Positions 32,521 through 43,040 of a stretch of DNA of 64,000 nt are shown here, in pieces. A model generated the notes under the pieces. That model worked only from the letters and a program-made list of their open reading frames with translations. It had not been told where the DNA came from and searched no databases. Numbering within the stretch: the stretch's first letter is position 1; every line of letters begins with the position of its first letter. Origin of the DNA: Coriaria nepalensis (Eukaryota; Streptophyta; Magnoliopsida; Cucurbitales; Coriariaceae); NCBI GenBank assembly GCA_027186245.1, contig CP114496.1, positions 2,115,501 through 2,179,500 on the forward strand. Reading direction: 5' to 3'. The position numbers and the translations under genes are program-made.

Positions 32521-32642
32521 GTGTGCGATCATACTAGCACTAATGCACCGGATCCCATCAGAACTCTGCAGTTAAGTGTGCTCGGGCGAGAGTAGTACTG
32601 AGTTGTGGGTGACCACTCGGGAAGTCCTCGTGTTGCACCCCT
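32521..32642 (+). rRNA. 5S rRNA: 5S rRNA copy 127, hybrid with 2-nt insertion
   Basis: G2T, C15T, C47T, T63C, TG insertion near 85; duplicate of copy 116. Confidence 0.85.
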
Positions 32643-32779
32643 TTTATTTTTTCGCATCTACATTCGTTGTTTTTTCATAATTTTCATAACAAACAGGTTT
32701 TTAAGATCATGTGTAGTCGTTTCGACTGCCGTGAATTCTGAAAGTGGGGTATAGCAGAACTGTAAATGTTTCATTTCAC

Positions 32780-32899
32780 GGGTGCGATCATACCAGCACT
32801 AATGCACCGGATCCCATCAGAACACCGCAGTTAAGTGTGCTTGGGCGAGATTAGTACTGAGTTGGGTGACCACTCGGGAAGTCCTCGTGTTGCACCCCT
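32780..32899 (+). rRNA. 5S rRNA: 5S rRNA copy 128
   Basis: T45A, G72T. Confidence 0.92.
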
Positions 32900-33036
32900 T
32901 TTATTTTTTCGCATCTACATTCGTTGTTTTTTCATAATTTTCATAACAAACAGGTTTTTAAGATCATGTGTAGTCGTTTCGACTGCCGTGAATTCTGAAA
33001 GTCGGGTATAGCAGAACTGTAAATGTTTGACTTCAC

Positions 33037-33156
33037 GGGTGCGATCATACCAGCACTAATGCACCGGATCCCATCAGAACTCCGCAGTTGAGTGTGCTTG
33101 GGCGACAGTAGTACTGAGTTGGGTGACCACTCGGGAAGTCCTCGTGTTACACCCCT
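33037..33156 (+). rRNA. 5S rRNA: 5S rRNA copy 129
   Basis: A54G, G70C, G113A. Confidence 0.91.
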
Positions 33157-33293
33157 TTTATTTTTTCGCATATACATTCGTTGTTTTTTCATAATTTTCA
33201 TAACAAACAGGTTTTTAAGATCATGTGTAGTTGTTTCTACTGCCGTGAATTCTGAAAGTCGGGTATAGCAGAACTGTAAATGTTTCACTTCAT

Positions 33294-33413
33294 GGGTGCG
33301 ATCATACCAGCACTAATGCACCGGATCCCATCAGAACTCTGCAGTTAAGCGTGCTTGGGCGAGAGTAGTACTGAGTTGGGTGACCACTCGGGAAGTCCTC
33401 GTGTTGCACCCCT
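33294..33413 (+). rRNA. 5S rRNA: 5S rRNA copy 130
   Basis: C47T, T57C; T at -1. Confidence 0.93.
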
Positions 33414-33550
33414 TTTATTTTTTCGCATCTACATTCGTTGTTTTTTCATAATTTTCATAACAAACAGGTTTTTAAGATCATGTGTAGTCGTTTCGACTGC
33501 CGTGAATTCTGAAAGTGGGGTATAGCAGAACTGTAAATGTTTCACTTCAC

Positions 33551-33670
33551 GGGTGCGATCACACCAGCACTAATGCACCGTATCCCATCAGAACTCTGCA
33601 GTTAAGAGTGCTTGGGCGAGAGTAGTACTGAGTTGGGTGACCACTCGGGACGTCCTCGTGTTGAACCCCT
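33551..33670 (+). rRNA. 5S rRNA: 5S rRNA copy 131
   Basis: T12C, G31T, C47T, T57A, A101C, C114A. Confidence 0.9.
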
Positions 33671-33806
33671 TTTATTTTTTCGCATCTACATTCGTTGTTT
33701 TTCATAATTTTCATAACAAACAGGTTTTTAAGATCATGTGTAGTCGTTTTGACTGCCGTGAATTCTGAAAGTCGGGTATAGCAGAACTGTAAATGTTTCC
33801 CTTCAC

Positions 33807-33926
33807 GGGTGCGATCAAACCAGCACTAATGCACCGGATCCCATCCGAACTCCGCAGTTAAGTGTGCTTGGGCGAGAGTAGTACTGAGTTGGGTGACCAC
33901 TCGGGAAGTCCTCGTGTTGCACCCCT
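33807..33926 (+). rRNA. 5S rRNA: 5S rRNA copy 132
   Basis: T12A, A40C; spacer CGCGTCTAC. Confidence 0.93.
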
Positions 33927-34062
33927 TTTATTTTTTCGCGTCTACATTCGTTGTTTTTCATAATTTTCATAACAAACAGGTTTTTAAGATCATGTGTAGT
34001 CGTTTTGACTGCCGTGAATTCTGAAAGTCGGGTATAGCAGAACTGTAAATGTTTCCCTTCAC

Positions 34063-34182
34063 GGGTGCGATCAAACCAGCACTAATGCACCGGATCCCAT
34101 CCGAACTCCGCAGTTAAGTGTGCTTGGGCGAGAGTAGTACTGAGTTGGGTGACCACTCGGGAAGTCCTCGTGTTGCACCCCT
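34063..34182 (+). rRNA. 5S rRNA: 5S rRNA copy 133
   Basis: T12A, A40C. Confidence 0.93.
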
Positions 34183-34319
34183 TTTATTTTTTCGCATCTA
34201 CATTCGTTGTTTTTTCATAATTTTCATAACAAACAGGTTTTTAAGATCATGTGTAGTCGTTTCAACTGCCGTGAATTCTGAAAGTGGGGTATAGCAGAAC
34301 TGTAAATGTTTCACTTCAC

Positions 34320-34439
34320 GGGTGCGATCATACCAGCACTAATGCACCGTATCCCATCAGAACTCTGCAGTTAAGTGTGCTTGGGCGAGAGTAGTACTGA
34401 GTTGGGTGACCACTCTGGCAGTCCTCGTGTTGCACCCCT
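34320..34439 (+). rRNA. 5S rRNA: 5S rRNA copy 134
   Basis: G31T, C47T, G97T, A100C. Confidence 0.91.
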
Positions 34440-34576
34440 TTTATTTTTTAGCCTCTACATTCGTTGTTTTTTCATAATTTTCATAACAAACAGGTTTTTG
34501 AGATCATGTGTAGTCGTTTCGACTGCCGTGAATTCTGAAAGTGGGGTATAGCAGAACTGTAAATGTTTCACTTCAC

Positions 34577-34696
34577 GGGTGCGATCATACCAGCACTAAT
34601 GCACCGGATCCCATCAGAAATCTGCAGTTAATTGTGCTTGGGCGAGAGTAGTACTGAGTTGGGTGACCACTCGGGAAGTCCTCGTGTTGCACCCCT
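34577..34696 (+). rRNA. 5S rRNA: 5S rRNA copy 135
   Basis: C44A, C47T, G56T; terminator TTATATTTTTT. Confidence 0.92.
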
Positions 34697-34832
34697 TATA
34701 TTTTTTCGCATCTACATTCGTTGTTTTTCATAATTTTCATAACAAACAGGTTTTTAAGATCATGTGTAGTCGTTTTGACTGCCGTGAATTCTGAAAGTCG
34801 GGTATAGCAGAACTGTAAATGTTTCCCTTCAC

Positions 34833-34951
34833 GGGTGCGATCAAACCAGCACTAATGCACCGGATCCCATCCGAACTCCGCAGTTAAGTGTACTTGGGCG
34901 AGAGTAGACTGAGTTGGGTGACCACTCGGGAAGTCCTCGTGTTGCACCCCT
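34833..34951 (+). rRNA. 5S rRNA: 5S rRNA copy 136, T76 deleted
   Basis: T12A, A40C, G60A, T76 lost. The T12A/A40C front joined to the G60A/T76 lesion suggests conversion within the gene. Confidence 0.85.
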
Positions 34952-35088
34952 TTTATTTTTTCGCATCTACATTCGTTGTTTTTTCATAATTTTCATAACA
35001 AACAGGTTTTTAAGATCATGTGTAGTCGTTTTGACTGCCGTGAATTCTGAAAGTCGGGTATAGCAGAACTGTAAATGTTTCCCTTCAC

Positions 35089-35208
35089 GGGTGCGATCAA
35101 ACCAGCACTAATGCACCGGATCCCATCCGAACTCCGCAGTTAAGTGTGCTTGGGCGAGAGTAGTACTGAGTTGGGTGACCACTCGGGAAGTCCTCGTGTT
35201 GCACCCCT
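35089..35208 (+). rRNA. 5S rRNA: 5S rRNA copy 137
   Basis: T12A, A40C. Confidence 0.93.
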
Positions 35209-35344
35209 TTTATTTTTTCGCGTCTACATTCGTTGTTTTTCATAATTTTCATAACAAACAGGTTTTTAAGATCATGTGTAGTCGTTTTGACTGCCGTGAA
35301 TTCTGAAAGTCGGGTATAGCAGAACTGTAAATGTTTCCCTTCAC

Positions 35345-35464
35345 GGGTGCGATCAAACCAGCACTAATGCACCGGATCCCATCCGAACTCCGCAGTTAAG
35401 TGTGCTTGGGCGAGAGTAGTACTGAGTTGGGTGACCACTCGGGAAGTCCTCGTGTTGCACCCCT
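35345..35464 (+). rRNA. 5S rRNA: 5S rRNA copy 138
   Basis: T12A, A40C. Confidence 0.93.
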
Positions 35465-35601
35465 TTTATTTTTTCGCATCTACATTCGTTGTTTTTTCAT
35501 AATTTTCATAACAAACAGGTTTTTAAGATCATGTGTAGTCGTTTCGACTGCCGTGAATTCTGAAAGTGGGGTATAGCAGAACTGTAAATGTTTCACTTCA
35601 C

Positions 35602-35721
35602 GGGTGCGATCATACCAGCACTAATGCACCGTATCCCATCAGAACTCTGCAGTTAAGTGTGCTTGGGCGAGAGTAGTACTGAGTTGGGTGACCACTCGGG
35701 CAGTCCTCGTGTTGCACCCCT
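35602..35721 (+). rRNA. 5S rRNA: 5S rRNA copy 139
   Basis: G31T, C47T, A100C. Confidence 0.92.
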
Positions 35722-35858
35722 TTTATTTTTTCGCCTCTACATTCGTTGTTTTTTCATAATTTTCATAACAAACAGGTTTTTGAGATCATGTGTAGTCGTT
35801 TCGACTGCCGTGAATTCTGAAAGTGGGGTATAGCAGAACTGTAAATGTTTCACTTCAC

Positions 35859-35978
35859 GGGTGCGATCATACCAGCACTAATGCACCGGATCCCATCAGA
35901 AATCTGCAGTTAATTGTGCTTGGGCGAGAGTAGTACTGAGTTGGGTGACCACTCGGGAAGTCCTCGTGTTGCACCCCT
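35859..35978 (+). rRNA. 5S rRNA: 5S rRNA copy 140
   Basis: C44A, C47T, G56T. Confidence 0.92.
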
Positions 35979-36114
35979 TATATTTTTTCGCATCTACATT
36001 CGTTGTTTTTCATAATTTTCATAACAAACAGGTTTTTAAGATCATGTGTAGTCGTTTTGACTGCCGTGAATTCTGAAAGTCGGGTATAGCAGAACTGTAA
36101 ATGTTTCCCTTCAC

Positions 36115-36233
36115 GGGTGCGATCAAACCAGCACTAATGCACCGGATCCCATCCGAACTCCGCAGTTAAGTGTACTTGGGCGAGAGTAGACTGAGTTGGG
36201 TGACCACTCGGGAAGTCCTCGTGTTGCACCCCT
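36115..36233 (+). rRNA. 5S rRNA: 5S rRNA copy 141, T76 deleted
   Basis: T12A, A40C, G60A, T76 lost; duplicate of copy 136. Confidence 0.85.
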
Positions 36234-36370
36234 TTTATTTTTTCGCATCTACATTCGTTGTTTTTTCATAATTTTCATAACAAACAGGTTTTTAAGATCA
36301 TGTGTAGTCGTTTCGACTGCCGTGAATTCTGAAAGTCGGGTATAGCAGAACTGTAAATGTTTCACTTCAC

Positions 36371-36490
36371 GGGTGCGATCATACCAGCACTAATGCACCG
36401 GATCCCATCAGAACTCCGCAGTTAATTGTGCTTGGGCGAGAGTAGTACTGAGTTGGGTGACCACTCGGGAAGTCCTCGTGTTGCACCCCT
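36371..36490 (+). rRNA. 5S rRNA: 5S rRNA copy 142
   Basis: G56T only. Confidence 0.95.
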
Positions 36491-36627
36491 TTTATTTTTT
36501 CGCCTCTACTTTCGTTGTTTTTTCATAATTTTCATAACAAACAGGTTTTTGAGATCATGTGTAGTCGTTTCGACTGCCGTGAATTCTGAAAGTGGGGTAT
36601 AGCAGAACTGTAAATGTTTCACTTCAC

Positions 36628-36747
36628 GGGTGCGATCATACCAGCACTAATGCACCGGATCCCATCAGAACTCCGTAGTTAAGTGTGCTTGGGCGAGAGT
36701 AGTACTGAGTTGTGTGACCACTCGGGAAGTCCTCGTGTTGCACCCCT
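36628..36747 (+). rRNA. 5S rRNA: 5S rRNA copy 143
   Basis: C49T, G86T. Confidence 0.92.
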
Positions 36748-36884
36748 TTTATTTTTTCGCATCCACATTCGTTGTTTTTTCATAATTTTCATAACAAACA
36801 GGTTTTTAAGATCATGTGTAGTCGTTTCGACTGCCGTGAATTCTGAAAGTGGGGTATAGCTGAACTTTAAATGTTTCCCTTCAC

Positions 36885-37004
36885 GGGTGCGATCAAACCA
36901 GCACTAATGCACCGGATCCCATCCGAACTCCGCAGTTAAGTGTGCTTGGGCGAGAGTAGTACTGAGTTGGGTGACCACTCGGGCAGTCCTCGTGTTGCAC
37001 CCCT
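36885..37004 (+). rRNA. 5S rRNA: 5S rRNA copy 144
   Basis: T12A, A40C, A100C. Confidence 0.92.
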
Positions 37005-37140
37005 TATATTTTTTCGCATCTACATTCGTTGTTTTTCATAATTTTCATAACAAACAGGTTTTTAAGATCATGTGTAGTCGTTTTGACTGCCGTGAATTCT
37101 GAAAGTCGGGTATAGCAGAACTGTAAATGTTTCCCTTCAC

Positions 37141-37260
37141 GGGTGCGATCAAACCAGCACTAATGCACCGGATCCCATCCGAACTCCGCAGTTAAGTGTG
37201 CTTGGGCGAGAGTAGTACTGAGTTGGGTGACCACTCGGGAAGTCCTCGTGTTGCACCCCT
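37141..37260 (+). rRNA. 5S rRNA: 5S rRNA copy 145
   Basis: T12A, A40C; counterpart of copy 14. Confidence 0.93.
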
Positions 37261-37396
37261 TTTATTTTTTCGCATCTACATTCGTTGTTTTTCATAATTT
37301 TCATAACAAACAGGTTTTTAAGATCATGTGTAGTCGTTTTGACTGCCGTGAATTCTGAAAGTCGGGTATAGCAGAACTGTAAATGTTTCCCTTCAC

Positions 37397-37516
37397 GGGT
37401 GCGATCAAACCAGCACTAATGCACCGGATCCCATCAGAACTTCGCAGTTAATTGTGCTTGGGCGAGAGTAGTACTGAGTTGGGTGACCACTCGGGAAGTC
37501 CTCGTGTTGCACCACT
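37397..37516 (+). rRNA. 5S rRNA: 5S rRNA copy 146
   Basis: T12A, C46T, G56T, C118A. Confidence 0.91.
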
Positions 37517-37653
37517 TTTATTTTTTCGCGTCTACATTCGTTGTTTTTTCATAATTTTCATAACAAATAGGTTTTTAAGATCATGTGTGGTCGTTTTGAC
37601 TGCCGTGAATTCTGAAAGTCGGGTATAGCAGAACTGTAAATGTTTCACTTCAC

Positions 37654-37773
37654 GGGTGCGATCATACCAGCACTAATGCACCGGATCCCATCAGAACTCC
37701 ACAGATAAGTGTGCTTGGGCGAGAGTAGTACTGAGTTGGGTGACCACTCGGGAAGTCCTCGTGTTGCACCCCT
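37654..37773 (+). rRNA. 5S rRNA: 5S rRNA copy 147
   Basis: G48A, T52A. Confidence 0.93.
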
Positions 37774-37910
37774 TTTATTTTTTCGCATCTACATTCGTTG
37801 TTTTTTCAGAATTTTGATAACAAACAGGTTTTTAAGATCATGTGTAGTCGTTTCGACTGCCGTGAATTCTGAAAGTGGGGTATAGCAGAACTGTAAATGT
37901 TTCACTACAC

Positions 37911-38030
37911 GGGTGTGAACATACCAGCACTAATGCACCGAATCCCATCAGAACTCTGCAGTGAAGTGTGCTTGGGCGAGAGTAGTACTGAGTTGGGTGA
38001 CCACTTGGGAAGTCCTCGTGTTGCACCCCT
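37911..38030 (+). rRNA. 5S rRNA: 5S rRNA copy 148
   Basis: C6T, T9A, G31A, C47T, T53G, C96T. Confidence 0.9.
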
Positions 38031-38167
38031 TTTATTTTTTCGCATCTAGATTCGTTGTTTTTTCATAATTTTCATAACAAACAGGTTTTTAAGATCATGT
38101 GTAGTGGTTTCGACTGCCGTGAATTCTGAAAGTCGGGTATAGCAGAACTGTAAATGTTTCACTTCAC

Positions 38168-38287
38168 GGGTGCGATCATACCAGCACTAATGCACCGGAT
38201 CCCATCAGAACTCTGCAGTTAAGTGTGCTTGGGCGAGAGTAGTACTGAGTTGGGTGACCACTCGGGAAGTCCTCGTGTTGCACCCCT
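38168..38287 (+). rRNA. 5S rRNA: 5S rRNA copy 149
   Basis: C47T only. Confidence 0.95.
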
Positions 38288-38423
38288 TTTATTTTTTCGC
38301 ATCTACATTCGTTGTTTTTCATAATTTTCATAACAAACAGGTTTTTAAGATCATGTGTTGTCGTTTTGACTGCCGTGAATTCTGAAAGTCGGGTATAGCA
38401 GAACTGTAAATGTTTCACTTCAG

Positions 38424-38543
38424 GGGTGCGATCATACCAGCACTAATGCACCGGATCCCATCAGAACTCCGCAGTTAAGCGTGCTTGGGCGAGAGTAGTA
38501 CTGAGTTGGGTGACCACTCGGGAAGTCCTCTTGTTGCACCCCT
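38424..38543 (+). rRNA. 5S rRNA: 5S rRNA copy 150
   Basis: T57C, G108T; G at -1. Confidence 0.93.
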
Positions 38544-38680
38544 TTTATTTTTTCGCATCTACGTTCGTTGTTTTTTCATAATTTTCATAACAAACAGGTT
38601 TTTAAGATCATGTGTAGTCGTTTCGACTGCCGTGAATTCTGAAAGTGGGGTATAGCAGAACTGTCAATGTTTCACTTCAC

Positions 38681-38800
38681 GGGTGCGATCATACCAGCAC
38701 TAATGCACTGGATCCCATCAGAACTCTGCAGGTAAGTGTGCTTGGGCGAGAGTAGTACTGAGTTGGGTGACCACTCGGGAAGTCCTCGTGTTGCACCGCT
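38681..38800 (+). rRNA. 5S rRNA: 5S rRNA copy 151
   Basis: C29T, C47T, T52G, C118G. Confidence 0.91.
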
Positions 38801-38937
38801 TTTATTTTTTCGCATCTATATTCGTTGTTTTTTCATAATTTTCATAACAAACAGGTTTTTAAGATCATGTGTAGTCATTTTGACTGCCGTGAATTCTGAA
38901 AGTCGGGTATAGCAGAACTGTAAATGTTTCACTACAC

Positions 38938-39057
38938 GGGTGCGATCATACCAGCACTAATGCACCGGATCCCATCAGAACTCTGCAGTTAAGTGGGCTT
39001 GGGCGAGAGTAGTACTGAGTTGGGTGACCACTCGGGAAGTCCTCGTGTTGCACCCCT
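38938..39057 (+). rRNA. 5S rRNA: 5S rRNA copy 152
   Basis: C47T, T59G. Confidence 0.93.
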
Positions 39058-39194
39058 TTTATTTTTTCGCATCTACATTCGTTGTTTTTTCATAATTTTC
39101 ATAACAAACAGGTTTTTAAGATCATGTGTAGTCGTTTCGACTGCCGTGAATTCTGAAAGTCGGGTATAGCAGAACTGTAAATGTTTCACTTCAC

Positions 39195-39314
39195 GGGTGC
39201 GATCATACCAGCACTAATGCACCGGATCCCATCAGATCTCCGCAGTTAAGTGTGCTTGGGCGAGAGTAGTACTGAGTTGGGTGACCACTCGGGAAGTCCT
39301 CGTGTTGCTCCCCT
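39195..39314 (+). rRNA. 5S rRNA: 5S rRNA copy 153
   Basis: A43T, A115T (breaks U4-A115). Confidence 0.92.
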
Positions 39315-39451
39315 TTTATTTTTTCGCATCTACATTCGTTGTTTTTTCATAATTTTCATAACAAACAGGTTTTTAAGATCATGTGTAGTGGTTTCGACTG
39401 CCGTGAATTCTGAAAGTCGGGTATAGCAGAACTGTAAATGTTTCACTTCAC

Positions 39452-39571
39452 GGGTGCGATCATACCAGCACTAATGCACCGAATCCCATCAGAACTCCGC
39501 AGTTAATTGTGCTTGGGCGAGAGTAGTACTGAGTTGGGTGACTACTCGGGAAGTCCTCGTGTTGCACCCCT
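39452..39571 (+). rRNA. 5S rRNA: 5S rRNA copy 154
   Basis: G31A, G56T, C92T. Confidence 0.92.
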
Positions 39572-39708
39572 TTTATTTTTTCGCGTCTACATTCGTTGTT
39601 TTTTCATAATTTTCATAACAAATAGGTTTTTAAGATCATGTGTAGTCGTTTTGACTGCCGTGAATTCTGAAAGTCGGGTATAGCAGAACTGTAAATGTTT
39701 CACTTCAC

Positions 39709-39828
39709 GGGTGCGTTCATACCAGCACTAATGCACCTGATCCCTTCAGAACTCCGCAGTGAAATGTGCTTGGGCGAGAGTAGTACTGAGTTGGGTGACC
39801 TCTCGGGAAGTCCTTGTGTTGCAGCCCT
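39709..39828 (+). rRNA. 5S rRNA: 5S rRNA copy 155
   Basis: A8T, G30T, A37T, T53G, G56A, A93T, C107T, C116G. Strongly diverged; A93T breaks helix IV. Confidence 0.86.
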
Positions 39829-39965
39829 TTTATTTTTTCGCGTCTACATTCGTTGTTTTTTCATAATTTTCATAACAAATAGGTTTTTAAGATCATGTGT
39901 AGTCGTTTCGACTGCCGTGAATTCTGAAAGTCCTGTATAGCAGAACTGTAAATGTTTCACTTCAC

Positions 39966-40085
39966 GGGTGCGTGCATACTAGCACTAATGCACCGGATCC
40001 CTTCAGAACTCCGCAGTTAAATGTGCTTGGGCGAGAGTAGTACTGAGTTGGGTGACCACTCGGGAAGTCCTCGTGTTGCACCCCT
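39966..40085 (+). rRNA. 5S rRNA: 5S rRNA copy 156
   Basis: A8T, T9G, C15T, A37T, G56A. Confidence 0.9.
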
Positions 40086-40222
40086 TTTATTTTTTCGCAT
40101 CTATATTCGTTGTTTTTTCATAATTTTCATAACAAACAGGTTTTTAAGATCATGTGTAGTCGTTTCGACTGCAGTGAATTCTGAAAGTGGGGTATAGCAG
40201 AACTGTAAATGTTTCACTTCAG

Positions 40223-40342
40223 GGGTGCGATCATACCAGCACTAATGCACCGGATCCCATCAGAACTCTGCAGTCAAGTGGGCTTGGGCGAGAGTAGTAC
40301 TGAGTTGGGTGACCACTCGGGAAGTCCTCGTGTTGCACCCCC
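40223..40342 (+). rRNA. 5S rRNA: 5S rRNA copy 157
   Basis: C47T, T53C, T59G, T120C; G at -1; C-rich terminator. Confidence 0.9.
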
Positions 40343-40478
40343 CTATTTTTTCGCATCTACATTCGTTGTTTTTTCATAGTTTTCATAACAAAAAGGTTTT
40401 TAAGATCATGTGTAGTCGTTTCGACTGCCGTGAATTCTGAAAGTGGGGTATAGCAGAATTGTAAATGTTTCACTACAC

Positions 40479-40597
40479 GGGTGCGATCATACCAGCACTA
40501 ATGCACCGGATCCCATCAGAACTCCGCAGTTAAGTGTGCTTGGGCGAGAGTAGTACTGAGTTGGTGACCACTCGGGAAGTCCTCGTGTTGCACCCCT
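40479..40597 (+). rRNA. 5S rRNA: 5S rRNA copy 158, G85 deleted
   Basis: One G of 85-87 lost. Confidence 0.87.
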
Positions 40598-40734
40598 TTT
40601 ATTTTTTCGCATCTACATTCGTTGTTTTTTCATAATTTTCATAACAAACAGGTTTTTAAGATCATGTGTAGTCGTTTCGACTGCCGTGAATTCTGAAAGT
40701 GGGGTATAGCAGAACTGTCAATGTTTCACTTCAC

Positions 40735-40854
40735 GGGTGCGATCATACCAGCACTAATGCACTGGATCCCATCAGAACTCTGCAGGTAAGTGTGCTTGGG
40801 CGAGAGTAGTACTGAGTTGGGTGACCACTCGGGAAGTCCTCGTGTTGCACCGCT
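40735..40854 (+). rRNA. 5S rRNA: 5S rRNA copy 159
   Basis: C29T, C47T, T52G, C118G. Confidence 0.91.
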
Positions 40855-40991
40855 TTTATTTTTTCGCATCTATATTCGTTGTTTTTTCATAATTTTCATA
40901 ACAAACAGGTTTTTAAGATCATGTGTAGTCATTTTGACTGCCGTGAATTCTGAAAGTCGGGTATAGCAGAACTGTAAATGTTTCACTACAC

Positions 40992-41111
40992 GGGTGCGAT
41001 CATACCAGCACTAATGCACCGGATCCCATCAGATCTCCGCAGTTAAGTGTGCTTGGGCGAGAGTAGTACTGAGTTGGGTGACCACTCGGGAAGTCCTCGT
41101 GTTGCACCCCT
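40992..41111 (+). rRNA. 5S rRNA: 5S rRNA copy 160
   Basis: A43T only. Confidence 0.95.
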
Positions 41112-41246
41112 TTTATTTTTTCGCGTCTACATTCGTAGTTTTTTCATAATTTTCATAACAAATAGGTTTTAAGATCATGTGTAGTCGTTTCGACTGCCGT
41201 GAATTCTGAAAGTCGGGTATAGCAGAACTGTAAATGTTTCACTTCA

Positions 41247-41365
41247 GGGTGCGATCATACCAGCACTAATGCACCGGATCCCATCAGAACTCCGCAGTTA
41301 AGCGTGCTCGGGCAAGAGTAGTATTGAGTTGGGTGACCACTCGGGAAGTCTTGTGTTGCACCCCT
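41247..41365 (+). rRNA. 5S rRNA: 5S rRNA copy 161, 1-nt deletion
   Basis: T57C, T63C, G68A, C78T and one base lost near 105; base at -1 missing as in copy 25. Confidence 0.85.
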
Positions 41366-41502
41366 TTTATTTTTTCGCATCTACATTCGTTGTTTTTTCA
41401 TAATTTTCATAACAAACAGGTTTTTAAGATGATGCGTAGTCGTTTCGACAGCCGTGAATTCTGAAAGTGGAATATAGTAGAACTGTAAATGTTTCACTTC
41501 AT

Positions 41503-41622
41503 GGGTGCGATCATAGCAGCACTAATGCACCGGATCCCATCAGAACTCTGCAATGAAGTGTGCTTGGGCGAGAGTAGTACTGAGTTGGTTGACCACTCGG
41601 GAAGTCCTCTTGTTGCACCCCT
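41503..41622 (+). rRNA. 5S rRNA: 5S rRNA copy 162
   Basis: C14G, C47T, G51A, T53G, G87T, G108T; T at -1; counterpart of copy 26. Confidence 0.88.
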
Positions 41623-41759
41623 TTTATTTTTTCGCATCTACATTCGTTGTTTTTTCATAATTTTCATAACAAACAGGTTTTTAAGATCATGTGTAGTCGT
41701 TTCGATTGCCGTGAATTCTGAAAGAGGGGTATAGCAGAACTGTAAATGTTTCACTTCAC

Positions 41760-41879
41760 GGGTGCGATCATACCAGCACTAATGCACCGGATCTGACCAG
41801 AACTCTGCAGTTAAGTGTGCTTGGGCGAGAGTACTACCGAGTTGGGTGACCACTCGGGAAGTCCTCGTGTTGCACCCCT
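41760..41879 (+). rRNA. 5S rRNA: 5S rRNA copy 163
   Basis: C35T, C36G, T38C, C47T, G75C, T79C; counterpart of copy 27. Confidence 0.88.
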
Positions 41880-42016
41880 TTTATTTTTTCGCATCTACAT
41901 TCGTTGTTTTTTCATAATTTTCATAACAAACAGGTTTTTAAGATGATGCGTAGTCGTTTCGACAGCCGTGAATTCTGAAAGTGGAATATAGCAGAACTGT
42001 AAATGTTTCACTTCAC

Positions 42017-42136
42017 GGGTGCGATCATACCAGCACTAATGCACCGGATCCCATCAGAAATCCGCAGCTAAGTGTGCTTGGGCGAGAGTAGTACTGAGTT
42101 GGGTGACCACTCGGGAAGTCCTCGTGTTGCACCCCT
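42017..42136 (+). rRNA. 5S rRNA: 5S rRNA copy 164
   Basis: C44A, T52C. Confidence 0.92.
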
Positions 42137-42273
42137 TTTATTTTTTCGCATCTACATTCGTTGTTTTTTCATAATTTTCATTACAAACAGGTTTTTAAGA
42201 TCATGTGTAGTCGTTTCGACTGCCGTGAATTCTGAAAGTCGGGTATAGCAGAACTGTAAATGTTTCACTTCAC

Positions 42274-42392
42274 GGGTGCGATCATACCAGCACTAATGCA
42301 CCGGATCCCATCAGAACTCCGCAGTCAAGTGTGCTTGGGCGAGAGTAGACTGAGTTGGGTGACCACTCGGGAAGTCCTCGTGTTGCACCCCC
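42274..42392 (+). rRNA. 5S rRNA: 5S rRNA copy 165, T76 deleted
   Basis: T53C, T76 lost; five-C terminator start. Confidence 0.86.
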
Positions 42393-42528
42393 TTATTTTT
42401 TCGCATCTACATTCGTTGTTTTTTCATAATTTTCATAACAAAAAGGTTTTTAAGATCATGTGTAGTCGTTTCGACTGCCGTGAATTCTGAAAGTCGGGTA
42501 TAGCAGAACTGTAAATGTTTCACTTCAC

Positions 42529-42648
42529 TGGTGCGAACATACCAGCACTAATGCACCGGATCCCATCAGAACTCCGCAGATAAGTGTGCTTGGGCGAGAG
42601 TAGTACTGAGTTGGGTGACCACTCGGGAAGTCCTCGTGTTGCACCCCT
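42529..42648 (+). rRNA. 5S rRNA: 5S rRNA copy 166
   Basis: G1T, T9A, T52A. Confidence 0.9.
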
Positions 42649-42785
42649 TTTATTTTTTCGCATCTACATTCGTTGTTTTTTCATAATTTTCATAACAAAC
42701 AGGTTTTTAAGATCATGTGTAGTCGTTTCGACTGCCGTGAATTCTGAAAGTCGGGTATAGCAGAACTGTAAATGTTTCACTTCAC

Positions 42786-42904
42786 GGGTGCGATCATACC
42801 AGCACTAATGCACCGGATCCCATCAGAACTCCGCAGTCAAGTGTGCTTGGGCGAGAGTAGACTGAGTTGGGTGACCACTCGGGAAGTCCTCGTGTTGCAC
42901 CCCC
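42786..42904 (+). rRNA. 5S rRNA: 5S rRNA copy 167, T76 deleted
   Basis: T53C, T76 lost; five-C terminator start. Confidence 0.86.
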
Positions 42905-43040
42905 TTATTTTTTCGCATCTACATTCGTTGTTTTTTCATAATTTTCATAACAAAAATGTTTTTAAGATCATGTGTAGTCGTTTCGACTGCCGTGAATTCT
43001 GAAAGTCGGGTATAGCAGAACTGTAAATGTTTCACTTCAC

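Larger units (their letters stand above)
28560..33925 (+). repeat. 11-unit tandem duplication, 2825 bp
   Basis: The segment from about 28.6 to 31.1 kb recurs almost base for base at about 31.4 to 33.9 kb. Shared markers include GACAGCC in the spacer (28616/31441), C26T (28927/31752), the 2-nt insertion (29696/32521), G113A (30212/33037) and C114A (30726/33551). One difference seen is T57 in the copy at 30469 against C57 at 33294. The left breakpoint falls between about 31310 and 31440 in the second copy. Confidence 0.85.
33700..36300 (+). repeat. 5-unit tandem duplication, 1282 bp
   Basis: Units at 33807, 34063, 34320, 34577 and 34833 repeat as 35089, 35345, 35602, 35859 and 36115. The offset is 1282 rather than 1285 because three units are 256 bp. 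A small private difference is G97T in 34320 only. Confidence 0.85.

Noticed and set aside
28560..33925. Interpretation of the large near-identical duplications purely as assembly error
   Set aside because: This cannot be excluded from sequence alone. The copies differ at some sites (for example T57C, and G97T in the five-unit repeat) and offsets change by whole units, which fits real unequal exchange. Kept as a finding with a read-level check.
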